A program made the translations under genes and the position numbers. A DNA stretch of 64,000 nt, taken from positions 1-64,000 of the forward strand of contig CALAHF010000163.1 in NCBI GenBank assembly GCA_937891465.1. The letters are read 5' to 3'. The notes beneath the pieces are model-generated. The model had not been told where the DNA came from, did no database searches, and was given only the letters and a program-made list of their open reading frames with translations. Shown here piece by piece: positions 1 through 9,982 of this stretch (position 1 is the stretch's first letter; each line of letters begins with the position of its first letter). Origin of the DNA: an uncultured Verrucomicrobiales bacterium (GTDB lineage: Bacteria > Verrucomicrobiota > Verrucomicrobiia > Verrucomicrobiales > DEV007).

Positions 1-198
1 CTTCGATACTTGAAGCCTGCTCTGACCCGCCAAAAGGTTCCGCAGATGTGAAAGAAGAGCCAAACTTTTTGGGTCATTGCGGTTTCGATGCTGTTCCGTC
101 CTAACCAAAATATCGTTAGTAACTCCAATGTACACTACCGAACGAGACTTGTTCGACATGATATAAACAAAGAAATAGCGTTTTACATAAGGTGACAT
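1..198 (-). CDS. GIY-YIG domain nuclease family protein, 3' end outside window
   Basis: This reading frame starts at an ATG at 198 and stays open to the window edge, giving 66 codons. It carries the GIY-YIG core as F-F-V-Y-I followed by V-V-Y-I-G-V-T-N-D (residues 9-29) and an E-Q-H stretch at 35-37, the start of small UvrC-like endonuclease domains. After the H the sequence departs from the family: the usual G-F-T-x-x-Y segment about seven residues on is not in this frame, although a G-F-K-Y-R string appears in another frame nearby, so the gene may be frameshifted or simply divergent. No clear ribosome binding site is visible. Such proteins are nuclease-like; the substrate of this one is unknown. 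Confidence 0.65.
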   Translation of the reverse strand, partial: MSPYVKRYFFVYIMSNKSRSVVYIGVTNDILVRTEQHRNRNDPKSLALLSHLRNLLAGQSRLQVSK

Positions 199-315
199 CA
201 CAAAATGAACACTGCACAAAAAAACAGTTCCGAGCAATCTTAAATAATCAAAAACACTTCATTTTTCTGACCCGCCACGAATTGAACGCCGCTCTCCCCT
301 CACCAAAAAATAAAA

Positions 316-548
316 TCACCGTCATCCTGAGGCGGAGGCACGACGCCTAAGGACCTCAGTTGGAATTTACAATTTTTGAAAAAATAAATCCGCCAAGCTG
401 ATTCCCCACGCCTGCGAAAGCACTGCCCGAAACTTCCGCCCAAAGCTACCGCAGGCTGTCCGGCCATCTGGAAATTTTGGAATTGGGAAAACCGTCTACT
501 CCGACAGGGGTCCTTCGGCGTCGTGCCTCCTTCTCAGGATGACGGTGA
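316..548. repeat. 233-nt element bounded by 40-nt inverted repeats
   Basis: The ends 316-355 and 509-548 are reverse complements of each other at 37 of 40 positions; both outer ends begin TCACCGTCATCCTGAG. The 153 nt between them is AT-richer and shows no coding signal. The element fills most of the gene-free stretch from 199 to 589; outside it I see nothing recognisable. The layout resembles a miniature inverted-repeat element or a large hairpin. It is the only copy in this window. Confidence 0.6.
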
Positions 549-589
549 TGATAGTGGTGAGCTATTTAGAGAACGATCAATTTAACGGC

Positions 590-1528
590 CTACGATTGCT
601 CATCCGCAAAATATTTCAAAGACTCCCGAATCCCATCAGGAATCGTCGTCCGCGGCATATCGGGAAAAGCTGCCAGAATCTTCGCATCATCCAAATCACA
701 GACAAACGGGGCTTTGAACGCATCTTCGGCGGTTGTGATTTCGCACACTGGCAATTCCAATTCGGCGGCGGCGGTGTTGATTTCGGCAAGGAATCCGGTG
801 GTTTCCATCGTGATGCCCCGAAGATTGAATTCGTCGTAGCCATCTGAAAAATCGGCCATCGCTGACATGGCAAATCCGGCTCCGACGTCTTCGACAAAAT
901 GATAGTGCTCGCGGCCGATGTAGGGCATGGCGAATTCGCCACCGCTCGCTGCGGTTTTTAAGGCGGTCGTGGGGGCACTGGTCAGGCCCGCGTCGCGCCC
1001 GGGGCCGAATGTAGTCGCCAATCGAAGTGAGATCGAGGGAACGTCGGTTTCCATGTGAAACGCCTGCGCGGTGCCTTCGCCGGAGACTTTCCAGTGACCA
1101 TACAGATTGGGAGGCTGCAGGCCGCTGTCTTCGGTGACGGTTTCAGCCGGATACAACGAGCGCGGGCCGTAAACAGCGGCAGAGCTGGCGAAAACGAAGC
1201 GCTGCAAATGCCCTTCGCTGAGCGCGGCGGCAGCTTGAAACAGATAATTGGTGCCGTGAACATTGATCTCCATTCCACGAAAAGGCTGGGATTGGCAATC
1301 GGGCGTTTGAAACGCGGCGAGATGAATGATTCGCGTTGGGTTGACTTTCCAGACGGCTTTTTCAACAGTAGATCGATCGGAGATATCTCCCGCAATCGCA
1401 TCGGTCGTGTCTGATTTCCCCGTTCGGGTGAAGGCGACGATGTTGTCAAACCCGTTGGATTTTAGCCACGCGACGGTGGCAGAACCGATGCAACCGGTCG
1501 CGCCGGTAATCAAAATTCGCTCAGACAT
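590..1528 (-). CDS. NAD(P)-dependent epimerase/dehydratase (extended SDR)
   Basis: A 312-residue extended short-chain dehydrogenase, close to the usual length for nucleotide-sugar epimerases. The N-terminal dinucleotide-binding motif G-A-T-G-C-I-G lies at residues 9-15. The catalytic set is visible as S-S at 115-116 and Y-x-x-x-K at 143-147 (Y-G-H-W-K). A conserved H-L-A-A follows the third strand at 69-72. Family members interconvert or dehydrate sugar nucleotides in the cytoplasm using tightly bound NAD; the substrate cannot be read from sequence. The gene follows the TonB-like/PA14 gene by 35 nt on the same strand, so the two may be cotranscribed. Confidence 0.88.
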   Translation of the reverse strand: MSERILITGATGCIGSATVAWLKSNGFDNIVAFTRTGKSDTTDAIAGDISDRSTVEKAVWKVNPTRIIHLAAFQTPDCQSQPFRGMEINVHGTNYLFQAAAALSEGHLQRFVFASSAAVYGPRSLYPAETVTEDSGLQPPNLYGHWKVSGEGTAQAFHMETDVPSISLRLATTFGPGRDAGLTSAPTTALKTAASGGEFAMPYIGREHYHFVEDVGAGFAMSAMADFSDGYDEFNLRGITMETTGFLAEINTAAAELELPVCEITTAEDAFKAPFVCDLDDAKILAAFPDMPRTTIPDGIRESLKYFADEQS

Positions 1529-1563
1529 GATGGGCGAATCTTACACTGAAAACGCCGTCCGCA

Positions 1564-2700
1564 CTAAAATCCCATGCGCACTTTCCCCGGCGTGAAAATC
1601 AGCGGGTTGCGATCGTACTCGTAACCAGTCTGGTTGATCAGATCCCATTCTTTATCCCGAAGCTTCGTCGTCGTGAAGAGCGGTAGAATGGGAGATCCAT
1701 TGGAGCGTTTGTTATACTTGGCTCCTTTTTGTTCGACCATCAGAGTGCCGCCCAAACGGCCACCGGGGCGCTCACCGACGAGAATGGTGATCTCTGTTCC
1801 GCGTTTGATGGTGACCCATTTTCCCTGCCACGTTGGCTTACCAGACATGAAGGTGGGCTGGCTGCTTTGCTCGCGCAGTGACGACTCATTCAAACAATCA
1901 GCCCAACAGGCATCGAGCACGGGTTTGCCATTCACGAGGACAATTAGCAAATCGTCAAACATACCGTGGAATCGATACATGCCCTCTTCCGGCGGATCCA
2001 TTTTCCCAGAGTAATGAACGAACCATCCGCGAGGCTGAATTTCTTTCTCAGCTTGAAATGCCTTTGGCCCTTCGTTCGCGTCCATATTCGGAATCGCTAA
2101 AAAGGTGAAGCCCAGTTTCACGCTCGCGAGATAGTAATCATCGAGCATCTTATCTGAGAATTTCCGATCGATTAATTTAGAAATTACCGGATAGAAATCT
2201 TGATCCTGATTGTAGGCTCTCGGTCCTTTTTCGCGATTCTGCTTTAGATCGAAAAGCCGTCCGGTCAATCCGCCACCACTTCCGGCGCTGCCGAACATGG
2301 TGGTTCCAGATCCCATTCCATTTCCGCTCCCGGAACCAAATCCATCGCCAAAATCACCTTCTCCCAATCCAAGGGGACCATCGGTAACGCGTTCAACTTT
2401 GGGAGCCACAATTCGCGCCGTGGTATTAGCGCGGAGCATTTTTGCAATCGGTGACGCAGCAGAGGCCGAAGCGGCCTGCTTGACCTGCTTCATCACCGTC
2501 TTTTTCTGCATTTTCGGCTGCTCCTCTTTGGAGATTGCGGTCACTTTCGCGATCAATTCAGGCTCTTCTCTATTGTTGTTGATGATTTTCACCAACATGA
2601 AAATCAGGAACAAAATGACGTGAGCCACCACAGCAACGGTTATCGCGACGGTCTTTTTACCGCCATTTTTTTCTACAGCTGAAAGTTCTGTGAGTAGCAT
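1564..2700 (-). CDS. TonB-like membrane-anchored protein with PA14-like domain
   Basis: A 378-residue protein of no assigned function. It has a short cytoplasmic N terminus, one membrane segment at about 17-40, a charged and Ala-rich linker (50-90), and a Gly-rich, probably disordered stretch at about 109-147. The C-terminal part, about 195-325, resembles a PA14 domain: a W-F-V-H-Y-S-G strand, a G-M-Y-R-F-H strand, then D-D-L-L-I-V-L-V-N-G-K, the typical display of a ligand-binding beta barrel. The anchor plus flexible linker is laid out like TonB-type or cell-envelope proteins, so an envelope carbohydrate-binding role is plausible but inferred. Confidence 0.7.
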   Translation of the reverse strand: MLLTELSAVEKNGGKKTVAITVAVVAHVILFLIFMLVKIINNNREEPELIAKVTAISKEEQPKMQKKTVMKQVKQAASASAASPIAKMLRANTTARIVAPKVERVTDGPLGLGEGDFGDGFGSGSGNGMGSGTTMFGSAGSGGGLTGRLFDLKQNREKGPRAYNQDQDFYPVISKLIDRKFSDKMLDDYYLASVKLGFTFLAIPNMDANEGPKAFQAEKEIQPRGWFVHYSGKMDPPEEGMYRFHGMFDDLLIVLVNGKPVLDACWADCLNESSLREQSSQPTFMSGKPTWQGKWVTIKRGTEITILVGERPGGRLGGTLMVEQKGAKYNKRSNGSPILPLFTTTKLRDKEWDLINQTGYEYDRNPLIFTPGKVRMGF

Positions 2701-2749
2701 AACTGATCGAGTTTACACCGAATTTCCGCGTCCAGTAAAGCACTCTGTG

Positions 2750-3766
2750 TCATGGAATCATAATGGCCTTTGGAGTCGATTTATCGAAGCTCGCCTCGAA
2801 AGCAGCGATGGCATCATCGAGCGCAAACGTCTCGATCAGATCATCTACTGGAATCACGCCGTCGCGCAGGTGTTTCATGGCGGCTTCGAAGTCGTCCCAC
2901 GCAGCGGCCATACACGGGTGAATTTTTTGCTCGCGGCGCACTATGTTAGTCGCCGTCCAATCGACATTAAAACCGTAAGTCGCGATGATTCCGATGAGAC
3001 CGCCCCATTTCACAGAATCACTCGCCGCAGCCAATGCCTGCGGCGCGCCGGAAGCCTCAATGAAACGATCTACCGGGGCAGGGAGTTGCGCAGAAAGCGG
3101 ATTTTCGTCCGAGACAACACGGGTTTGAAATCCCAAATCGCGCGCCTTTTGCAAACGAACTTCTTCGTCCCATTCGGCGCCGGTAACGGTGACATTTCCG
3201 CCGGCAGCACGAGCCAACAGCGCACAGAGCAGCCCGATAATTCCACAGCCTGAAACAATCACGTCATGGCCAGGTTTGATTTCGCACATTTTCAAAACAC
3301 AACGACTCGCAACCGCCAACGCCTCTACCAACGCGCCTTCGATGAAATTCAAATTATACCGCAGCGGCATGACATAACGCTCGTGAACGCAGACAAAATC
3401 GGCCATGGCACCACTCATGTGAAAGCCGAGAATCTGGCGTTCTTCGCAAATTTGGGTGTTTCCCGCGCGGCAGTTATCGCAGGTATGGCAGCTGTGAATC
3501 GCGATGGCACAGACGGGATCGCCGACTTTCCAACCGGTCACATTTTCTCCGAGCGCATCGATGGTGGCGGAAAATTCATGGCCAAGAATGCGGGGGCGTT
3601 TCACAAAATCAAAATTTGGTTTGCCCAACGCTGCACTGACGTCTGACCCGCAAATTCCGACAGCTTCGACTTTTAAACGAATCTCATTCGGTTTCGGCTC
3701 CGGCGCAGGCGCATCAATGAGAGCAAGATCTTTGGGAGTATTGGACTGAAGACAGAGGGCGCGCAT
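2750..3766 (-). CDS. zinc-dependent alcohol/polyol dehydrogenase (MDR family)
   Basis: A 338-residue medium-chain dehydrogenase. Catalytic zinc ligands are visible as G-I-C-G-S-D (C39) and G-H-E (H63, E64); four cysteines at 93, 96, 99 and 107 form the structural zinc lobe. A Rossmann motif follows mid-protein (V-S-G-C-G-I-I-G-L). The layout fits the sorbitol, threonine and galactitol dehydrogenase group, which oxidise a secondary alcohol with NAD; the exact substrate is unclear. I chose the ATG at 3766; the open frame reaches a GTG at 3784, but the homologous N terminus begins at M-R-A-L. The gene is divergent from the sulfatase gene, with a 43-nt repeat in the shared upstream region. Confidence 0.88.
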   Translation of the reverse strand: MRALCLQSNTPKDLALIDAPAPEPKPNEIRLKVEAVGICGSDVSAALGKPNFDFVKRPRILGHEFSATIDALGENVTGWKVGDPVCAIAIHSCHTCDNCRAGNTQICEERQILGFHMSGAMADFVCVHERYVMPLRYNLNFIEGALVEALAVASRCVLKMCEIKPGHDVIVSGCGIIGLLCALLARAAGGNVTVTGAEWDEEVRLQKARDLGFQTRVVSDENPLSAQLPAPVDRFIEASGAPQALAAASDSVKWGGLIGIIATYGFNVDWTATNIVRREQKIHPCMAAAWDDFEAAMKHLRDGVIPVDDLIETFALDDAIAAFEASFDKSTPKAIMIP

Positions 3767-3800
3767 TGGGCAGCTATAAATCACAAATGTAGAGTTTTCA

Positions 3801-3843
3801 CGATCGAATAGGGTCTGTTCGTCGAACGAACCCTATTGGATCG
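3801..3843. repeat. 43-nt intergenic palindromic element, copy 1
   Basis: Arms are CGATCGAATAGGGT (3801-3814) and ACCCTATTGGATCG (3830-3843), complementary at 13 of 14 positions, around a 15-nt centre that contains GTTCGTCGAAC. It lies in the divergent region between the dehydrogenase and the sulfatase. Of all copies it has one of the best-matched stems, together with the AATAGGGT/ACCCTATT version of the core. Confidence 0.85.
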
Positions 3844-3935
3844 GATCGGCGCAATCAGGTGAACCGTTCGGTTTTGCTTGGCTCCCGTTCTAAAAAATGG
3901 GACACTTAAAAGGCAAAATTAAGGCGCCTTCCATT

Positions 3936-5420
3936 ATGTTTTCTCGACTCCATCTCCTCTTGTTTTTATTCACCATCGGCGGGCTGTCAGCTTACGGTCA
4001 GGGTAATAAAAAGCTGAATGTTCTCTTCATTCTCGCAGACGATTTGGGATACATGGATGTTGGGTTCAACAATCCCGCGACGTTCTATGAAACACCGAAT
4101 TTGGATGCGCTTGCAAAATCAGGAATGGTCTTCACCGACTTTTATGCGGCGTGTCAGGTTTGCTCTCCGACACGGGCCAGTATCTTGACGGGGAAGTATC
4201 CGGCGCGTGAAAACACAACGAATTATTTCAGCGGAAAACGGAGCGGAAAATTCGAGCCGGCGGTTTTGGTGGATGAAATGTCGACCGACGAAGTGACTCT
4301 CGCCGAAACGTTGAAAGAGGGCGGATACCGCACCTTTTTTGCCGGAAAATGGCATTTGGGCCGCGAAGGAAGCTGGCCAACTGATCATGGGTTCGACATC
4401 AATAAGGGCGGCGGATCAAACGGATTGCCACGCAGTTATTTTTCACCGTATAAGAATGTAGAAAACTTGGCACCGGGACCTCAGGGAGAATATCTCACGA
4501 CCCGACTGGCCAGCGAATCCATTCAATTCCTCAACGACAGTGCAAAAACCGAAGATCCGTTTTTTCTATATCTCTCGTTTTACTCGGTTCACACACCGTT
4601 GCAAGCGCCGAGAGATCTGGTCCAAAAATACAAATCGAAAGCTGAGAAACTGGGAATCGATATCAAAGTTGGCAATATTGACGCTGGTCGCGAACGCCAA
4701 GTGTTACCAGACGTAAAAGGCAAGCGGGCCGTCCGCATTCGGCAGGATCATGCGGTTTACGCGGCGATGGTTGAAAGCATGGACACTGCTGTGGGGCGGA
4801 TTTTACAACGAATCGAAGAGCTGGATCTGAAAGAAGAAACGGCGGTCTTTTTCATGTCGGATAACGGTGGACTTTCAACTTCAGAAGGCCTTCCGACATC
4901 GAATTTACCACTTCGCGGCGGCAAAGGCTGGATGTACGAAGGCGGCATTCGTGAGCCTGTCGTGATCCGCTGGCCGGGAGTGACCGCTCCAGGAACGCGC
5001 TGCCAAATTCCGGCCGTGAGCACTGACTTTTATCCAACGATTTTGGAAATGACGGGCCTTTCAGGAAAACCCGAGCAACACGAAGACGGCGTCAGTTTGG
5101 TTCCGGCTTTGAAAAACGCGTTCACTAAATTTAATCGCGGTCCGATCTTTTTTCACTACCCGCACTATTCAAATCAGGGCGGATTTCCGGCGAGTGCGGT
5201 TCGCATTGGCGATTTGAAATTGATTCAGGATTTAGAGGACGGCGCTTACGAACTCTACGACCTGAATGACGACATTGCGGAGCATAACAACCTCGAGCAG
5301 TTGGAAGCTGAAAAGGTCAAAGAAATGGGGGACATACTCAATGCGTGGCGACGTGAAGTCGATGCGCAACCACTTCGCCCAAATTCGAAGACCGGCGCAA
5401 AACCACCAAAATTGTGGTGA
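3936..5420 (+). CDS. secreted sulfatase (formylglycine-dependent)
   Basis: A type I sulfatase of 494 residues that hydrolyses sulfate esters, probably of sulfated polysaccharides. The metal-binding L-A-D-D-L-G-Y near the N terminus and the activation motif C-S-P-T-R (residues 76-80) are present; the cysteine is converted to formylglycine. G-K-W-H-L-G and a later F-M-S-D-N-G-G are further family signatures. I chose the ATG at 3936 because it begins a good signal peptide (F-S-R-L-H-L-L-L-F-L-F); the frame is also open from an ATG at 3897, which adds 13 basic residues. Export to the periplasm or outside is inferred. The MidA-like methyltransferase gene starts two nucleotides after the stop codon. 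Confidence 0.92.
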   Translation: MFSRLHLLLFLFTIGGLSAYGQGNKKLNVLFILADDLGYMDVGFNNPATFYETPNLDALAKSGMVFTDFYAACQVCSPTRASILTGKYPARENTTNYFSGKRSGKFEPAVLVDEMSTDEVTLAETLKEGGYRTFFAGKWHLGREGSWPTDHGFDINKGGGSNGLPRSYFSPYKNVENLAPGPQGEYLTTRLASESIQFLNDSAKTEDPFFLYLSFYSVHTPLQAPRDLVQKYKSKAEKLGIDIKVGNIDAGRERQVLPDVKGKRAVRIRQDHAVYAAMVESMDTAVGRILQRIEELDLKEETAVFFMSDNGGLSTSEGLPTSNLPLRGGKGWMYEGGIREPVVIRWPGVTAPGTRCQIPAVSTDFYPTILEMTGLSGKPEQHEDGVSLVPALKNAFTKFNRGPIFFHYPHYSNQGGFPASAVRIGDLKLIQDLEDGAYELYDLNDDIAEHNNLEQLEAEKVKEMGDILNAWRREVDAQPLRPNSKTGAKPPKLW

Positions 5421-5421
5421 A

Positions 5422-6405
5422 GTGAGTGACGTTCTTGCTCATCTCGACCGACTTTTTGCAGACGGACCGATTCCATTCGAACGGTTCATGGAATCGGCGT
5501 TGTACGATCCGGAATTCGGCTACTACACGGCGAACATCGCAACCGTCGGCGGACGTTCGGCTGACTTTGCGACGACTGCGACCCTTTCGAAAAAGCTCGG
5601 AAAAGCCATCGCGGGCTGGATCCAACAACAGTTTGATGAGTGTAATTTTCGAACCGTCATCGAAGTCGGCGGTGGCGACGGCTCGCTTGCAAAACAGGTT
5701 TTGAAATCGGTGGGGTTCTTCCTTCGACGAGGCATTGATTACCGAATCGTTGAAATTTCTCCGATTCTTCAGGCAACTCAAAAAAAATTACTCGGAAATA
5801 AAGCGAGCTGGTTCTCTACAATTGATGAAGCGATTTCAGATATCGATGACGCGATTGTTTTCTCAAATGAACTGGTAGACGCCTTTCCCGCTCGCTGGCT
5901 GCGTTGGAATGAAGGGTGGGAAGAAATCTACGTGAATTTCGACCGGAAAAACGGACTTTCCGAGCAGTTCCGCCTCGTTTCCGGTGTTCAGGTTCCTGAA
6001 TCTTTAGAACGGACCAATCAACGAATTGAAGTTCACGATTCGTATCGTCAGTGGATTCGTGATTGGATGCCACGCTTAACCGTCGCCTCGGTTTTGACGA
6101 TCGATTACGGCGGTACCGCGAAGGAAATCTACGAACGCCGGCTCGCTGGAACGATGCGCGGCTATTTCAAGCACGAGCGAATCGAAGCAGGCGGAATTTA
6201 CAGCCGATTCGGAAAACAGGATCTCACAGCAGATGTTAATTTTGATGACCTCAAAAAATGGGGAATCGAACATGATTTCAACCCAACACGATACGAAACC
6301 CAGGGGCAGTTTATAGAGCGAATGGGAATCAGAAATGATCCGCTCTCGGAGGCAAACGAAGCATTTCAAGTCTTGGAGCAGGTAAAACGATCCGATAATA
6401 TCTAA
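5422..6405 (+). CDS. MidA-family class I SAM-dependent methyltransferase
   Basis: A 327-residue protein of the MidA/NDUFAF7 (DUF185) family. The N-terminal signature P-I-P-F-x-R-F-M and Y-Y-x-A-N is followed by the SAM-binding V-I-E-V-G-G-G-D-G-S at about 79-88. The mitochondrial relative methylates an arginine of a complex I subunit; targets of bacterial members are not generally known. I chose the GTG at 5422, directly after the sulfatase stop codon, because the family signature begins shortly after it. Longer versions starting at 5266, 5341 or 5362 would lie inside the sulfatase gene and add unrelated residues. The tight spacing suggests translational coupling. Confidence 0.82.
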   Translation: MSDVLAHLDRLFADGPIPFERFMESALYDPEFGYYTANIATVGGRSADFATTATLSKKLGKAIAGWIQQQFDECNFRTVIEVGGGDGSLAKQVLKSVGFFLRRGIDYRIVEISPILQATQKKLLGNKASWFSTIDEAISDIDDAIVFSNELVDAFPARWLRWNEGWEEIYVNFDRKNGLSEQFRLVSGVQVPESLERTNQRIEVHDSYRQWIRDWMPRLTVASVLTIDYGGTAKEIYERRLAGTMRGYFKHERIEAGGIYSRFGKQDLTADVNFDDLKKWGIEHDFNPTRYETQGQFIERMGIRNDPLSEANEAFQVLEQVKRSDNI

Positions 6406-6455
6406 TCGCCCCCTTCTGGTTGGTTCTAAAGAGACATCCATTTCTGTTGGATCGT

Positions 6456-6472
6456 CCCCCTGATTACGGGGG
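6456..6472 (+). terminator. possible short hairpin terminator
   Basis: CCCCC at 6456-6460 pairs with GGGGG at 6468-6472 across a 7-nt loop, 50 nt after the methyltransferase stop. The following bases (TAAGATTTTG) hold only a weak T run, so this may be a hairpin without terminator function. Confidence 0.3.
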
Positions 6473-6515
6473 TAAGATTTTGGGCGAAATGACCATAAGA
6501 TATGACTGAAACAAG

Positions 6516-9500
6516 ATGAAACGGGTTCTAACAATTTTTGGCTTCTTATGCCTCGCGACGGGATCATTCGCGGAGGAAAAAATCGACTTCAACCGCGACA
6601 TTCGCCCGCTTTTGTCGAATCGATGCTTCGCCTGTCACGGGCCGGATCAAGACGAGCGGAAGGCAGACTTGCGCTTGGACACTCGGGAAGGAGCCATGAT
6701 GGATCTCGGCGATTACAAAGCGCTGGAGCCCGGTGATGCTGAAAAGAGCGAGTTGTATTATCGAATCACTTTGGAGGCGGACGATGATGATTTGATGCCA
6801 CCAACCGGCAAAGGCTCAAAATTCAATAAAGAAGAGTTGGCGTTGATTAAACAATGGATCGAGCAAGATGCGCCGTATGCCCAACACTGGGCTTACGAAA
6901 AATCGCAGCCTCCAGAGGTGCCAAAGGGGAAAAAGTCGGATTGGCCGGAAAATGAAATCGACCATTTTGTTTTGGCTCGACTGGAAAGCGAAGGGCTGAC
7001 ACCGTCACCGAAGGCCGACCGCTATTCGTTGGGGCGGCGGGTTGCGATGGACCTCAACGGGATTCCGCCGACGTGGGACGAAGTGAAAGCATTCGCTGAC
7101 GACAAAGGCGAAGGTGCTTATGAAAAATTTGTAGATGCCCAAATTTCCAAGCCGACATTCGGCGAGCGCTGGGGCAGAGTTTGGCTGGATCTGGCGAGAT
7201 ACGCAGACTCTGCCGGTTACGCAGATGATCCAAGCCGCACCATCTGGAAGTATCGGGACTACGTCATCAAATCGCTGAACGAAAATAAACCGTTTGATCA
7301 ATTTACGATTGAACAAATCGCGGGCGACCTTCTGGAAAATCCGACTCAGGATCAACTCATTGCGACGGCGTTTCATCGGAACACGATGACGAACAGTGAG
7401 GGCGGAACGAATGATGAAGAATTTCGAAACGTCGCCGTTGTCGACCGCGTGAATACTACGATGGCGGTTTGGATGGGCACGACGATCGATTGCGCCCAGT
7501 GTCATACCCACAAATACGATCCCCTGACCCATCACGAATATTACCAAATGTTCGATTTTTTTAATCAGTCAGAGGACACCGATAAAAAAGATGAGCGCCC
7601 GTTTCTGGCACTGTGGGAGCCGGAACAGGAAACACAAAAAGCGGATTGGAGTGCTCGAATTTCTGAGCTCAAAGACATTCTAAAGACGCCAACCCCGGCG
7701 TTAGAAACTGAACAGGAATCGTGGCTCAAAGGAATTCGAAAAGAACCTGAGTGGACGGCTTTAAAGCCACTCATCGCAAATGGAAAATCGACGGAATTGG
7801 AAATCTCGAAAGCGGGATCGGTTGTCGCTTCAGGAAAAGAAAAAGCAGCGAATGACACCTATTCAGTAACTCTAGCTGCTCCTGAAAAGCCCACCGAATT
7901 GACTGCACTGCGTTTAGAAATTGCCGCCGAGCAAACGGATAATTTTGTCCTGTCTCAAATTTCGGCACGCTGGATCCCTGATGAGAAAACATCGCCTAAA
8001 GCACAATTCCTCCGTGTTTCACTGCCAGGAAAAGGGAAAATGATTCACCTTGCCGAAGTGCAGATTTTTTCTGGAAAAGAAAACGTTGCGCTGAAAGGAA
8101 CGGCGAAACAAAGCTCAACGTATGTGGACGCTGCCGCCAAGCGGGCAATCGATGGGAACACAGATGGCGACTACGCAAAGGGCTCTGTTTCGCATACCGG
8201 AACAAACGACACCAATCCGTGGCTGGAAATCGATTTGGGAGCCGAAAAAGCGATCGATAAAATTACGCTTTGGAATCGAACGGAAAGCACCTCGCTTGAA
8301 CAACGACTGGCGGGTTACGAAATTTCTCTGCTCAGCTCGAAGCGCGAAGTGATTTGGAAACAGACTCCGAAAGATGTTCCGCAGCCCAATTCAGAATTTT
8401 CACCGAGTGGAGAGCGCGATCTCAATTTCACGGTGGCAACGGCAACCCACGAGCAAGATGGATTTCCGGCATCTGCTGTTCTGACAGCGAAAGCAGATAA
8501 AAAGAAAGGCTGGGCCATTGGCGGTGGAACCGGATATCGGCAGGAATTGAGTCTAGTCACCAAATCCCCGGTAAAAATGGACGGAGGTAAAATCGTGGTG
8601 ACGTTGCCTCAAACCTCCGAACACAAATCGCATTTGCTCACTCATTTTTCATTCTGCGTTGCGAGCGATTCGAATGTGTTGGAATGGGCAAAAATGCCTG
8701 TCAGCATTCGGAATACGGTCAAGCGCGACTCCAGCAAATTGACGCCAAAGGAACAGCTCAAACTCGCCGATTACTTTCGAACCATTGCCCCGTCCCTAAA
8801 TCCACAGCGAACCGAACTCGCAAAAGTCGAGAAGCAACTCACTGCCGCGAAGCCACGAACGACCATTCCGGTGATGCGTCAGTTACCTGCCGACATGCAT
8901 CGCGAAACTCACGTCCACCTTCGGGGGAGCTACGCAAGCCCGGGCGATAAAGTGACCGCTGGAGTTCCTGCCGTTTTTCATCCGCTTGAGGAAGGAGCGA
9001 AACCTGACCGGTTGGCTCTCGCAAAATGGCTGGTCGATCCTGAAAACCCACTGACCGCACGCGTCGTCGCTAACCGTCATTGGGAACACATTTTTGGAAT
9101 CGGCATTGTCGAAACCAGTGAAGAATTTGGTTCGCAAGGCGAAATCCCTTCGCACCCGGAATTGCTCGACTGGCTTGCGATCGACCTTCAAACAAACGGC
9201 TGGGACCTGAAACATTTCATCAAGCAACTGGTGATGTCTGCGACCTACCAACAGTCTTCGAAAACAAATCCGAAACTGGAAGAACGCGATCCCTACAACC
9301 GAGTTCTCGCTCGCGGTCCACGTGTGCGGGTCACGGCCGAGATGGTTCGTGATCAGGCACTCGCTGTAAGTGGCTTGCTGAGCGGAAAAATGTTTGGCCC
9401 ACCGGTAAATCCCCCACAGCCTAACATGGGGCTGAAAGCAGCCTTCGGCAGTGCCACCGATTGGAAAACCAGCATCGGCGATGACAAATATCGGCGAGGG

Positions 9501-9947
9501 CTATACACCACCTGGCGGCGCTCAAACCCGTATCCATCCATGGCGACATTCGATGCGCCAAACCGTGAAATTTGCACCGTGCGCCGAAGCCGAACCAACA
9601 CGCCGCTGCAAGCTCTCGTGACGCTGAACGATCCCGTTTACGTTGAGGCAGCCCAGGCGCTGGCAAGAAAAATCACTGCTGAAGGCGGCGATTCAATCGA
9701 AGACAAGGCGACCTTTGCGATCCGAACCGCGTTGCTTCGCGAACCCGGTGACAAAGAAATCGAGCGCCTCTCCGCTTTTTATAAGATGGCTCTGGAAGAC
9801 TATTCAGCCATTCCCGAAGAAGCAAAGAAGATGGCCGAAAAACCGCTCGGGGAATTGCCGAAAGGAGCCAACATTCCCGAACATGCAGCCTGGACTGTCG
9901 TCTCAAACGTCATTCTCAATCTCGACGAAATTTTCATGAAACGGTGA
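6516..9947 (+). CDS. PSCyt1-DUF1549-discoidin-DUF1553 secreted protein
   Basis: A 1143-residue exported protein. A signal peptide (residues 1-20) leads into a Planctomycete-type cytochrome c domain with haem motif C-F-A-C-H at 37-41. DUF1549 follows at about 130-350, including F-G-E-R-W and the [10 protein letters not shown] signature, then a spacer holding a discoidin-like (F5/8 type C) domain at about 500-640, marked by L-K-G-T-A-K-Q-S-S and W-L-E-I-D-L-G. DUF1553 closes the protein at about 800-1090. Such proteins sit next to DUF1501 genes and are thought to act on polysaccharides or as periplasmic redox proteins; the reaction is not established. The DUF1501 partner starts 36 nt downstream. 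Confidence 0.92.
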   Translation: MKRVLTIFGFLCLATGSFAEEKIDFNRDIRPLLSNRCFACHGPDQDERKADLRLDTREGAMMDLGDYKALEPGDAEKSELYYRITLEADDDDLMPPTGKGSKFNKEELALIKQWIEQDAPYAQHWAYEKSQPPEVPKGKKSDWPENEIDHFVLARLESEGLTPSPKADRYSLGRRVAMDLNGIPPTWDEVKAFADDKGEGAYEKFVDAQISKPTFGERWGRVWLDLARYADSAGYADDPSRTIWKYRDYVIKSLNENKPFDQFTIEQIAGDLLENPTQDQLIATAFHRNTMTNSEGGTNDEEFRNVAVVDRVNTTMAVWMGTTIDCAQCHTHKYDPLTHHEYYQMFDFFNQSEDTDKKDERPFLALWEPEQETQKADWSARISELKDILKTPTPALETEQESWLKGIRKEPEWTALKPLIANGKSTELEISKAGSVVASGKEKAANDTYSVTLAAPEKPTELTALRLEIAAEQTDNFVLSQISARWIPDEKTSPKAQFLRVSLPGKGKMIHLAEVQIFSGKENVALKGTAKQSSTYVDAAAKRAIDGNTDGDYAKGSVSHTGTNDTNPWLEIDLGAEKAIDKITLWNRTESTSLEQRLAGYEISLLSSKREVIWKQTPKDVPQPNSEFSPSGERDLNFTVATATHEQDGFPASAVLTAKADKKKGWAIGGGTGYRQELSLVTKSPVKMDGGKIVVTLPQTSEHKSHLLTHFSFCVASDSNVLEWAKMPVSIRNTVKRDSSKLTPKEQLKLADYFRTIAPSLNPQRTELAKVEKQLTAAKPRTTIPVMRQLPADMHRETHVHLRGSYASPGDKVTAGVPAVFHPLEEGAKPDRLALAKWLVDPENPLTARVVANRHWEHIFGIGIVETSEEFGSQGEIPSHPELLDWLAIDLQTNGWDLKHFIKQLVMSATYQQSSKTNPKLEERDPYNRVLARGPRVRVTAEMVRDQALAVSGLLSGKMFGPPVNPPQPNMGLKAAFGSATDWKTSIGDDKYRRGLYTTWRRSNPYPSMATFDAPNREICTVRRSRTNTPLQALVTLNDPVYVEAAQALARKITAEGGDSIEDKATFAIRTALLREPGDKEIERLSAFYKMALEDYSAIPEEAKKMAEKPLGELPKGANIPEHAAWTVVSNVILNLDEIFMKR

Positions 9948-9982
9948 TCTATCACTGAAAATTCAAACTCCCCTTTCACCTG

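Noticed and set aside
6412-6454. A fourteenth copy of the 43-nt element
   Set aside because: TTTCTGTTGGATCG at 6441-6454 resembles a right arm, but no left arm or centre is found at the expected distance.
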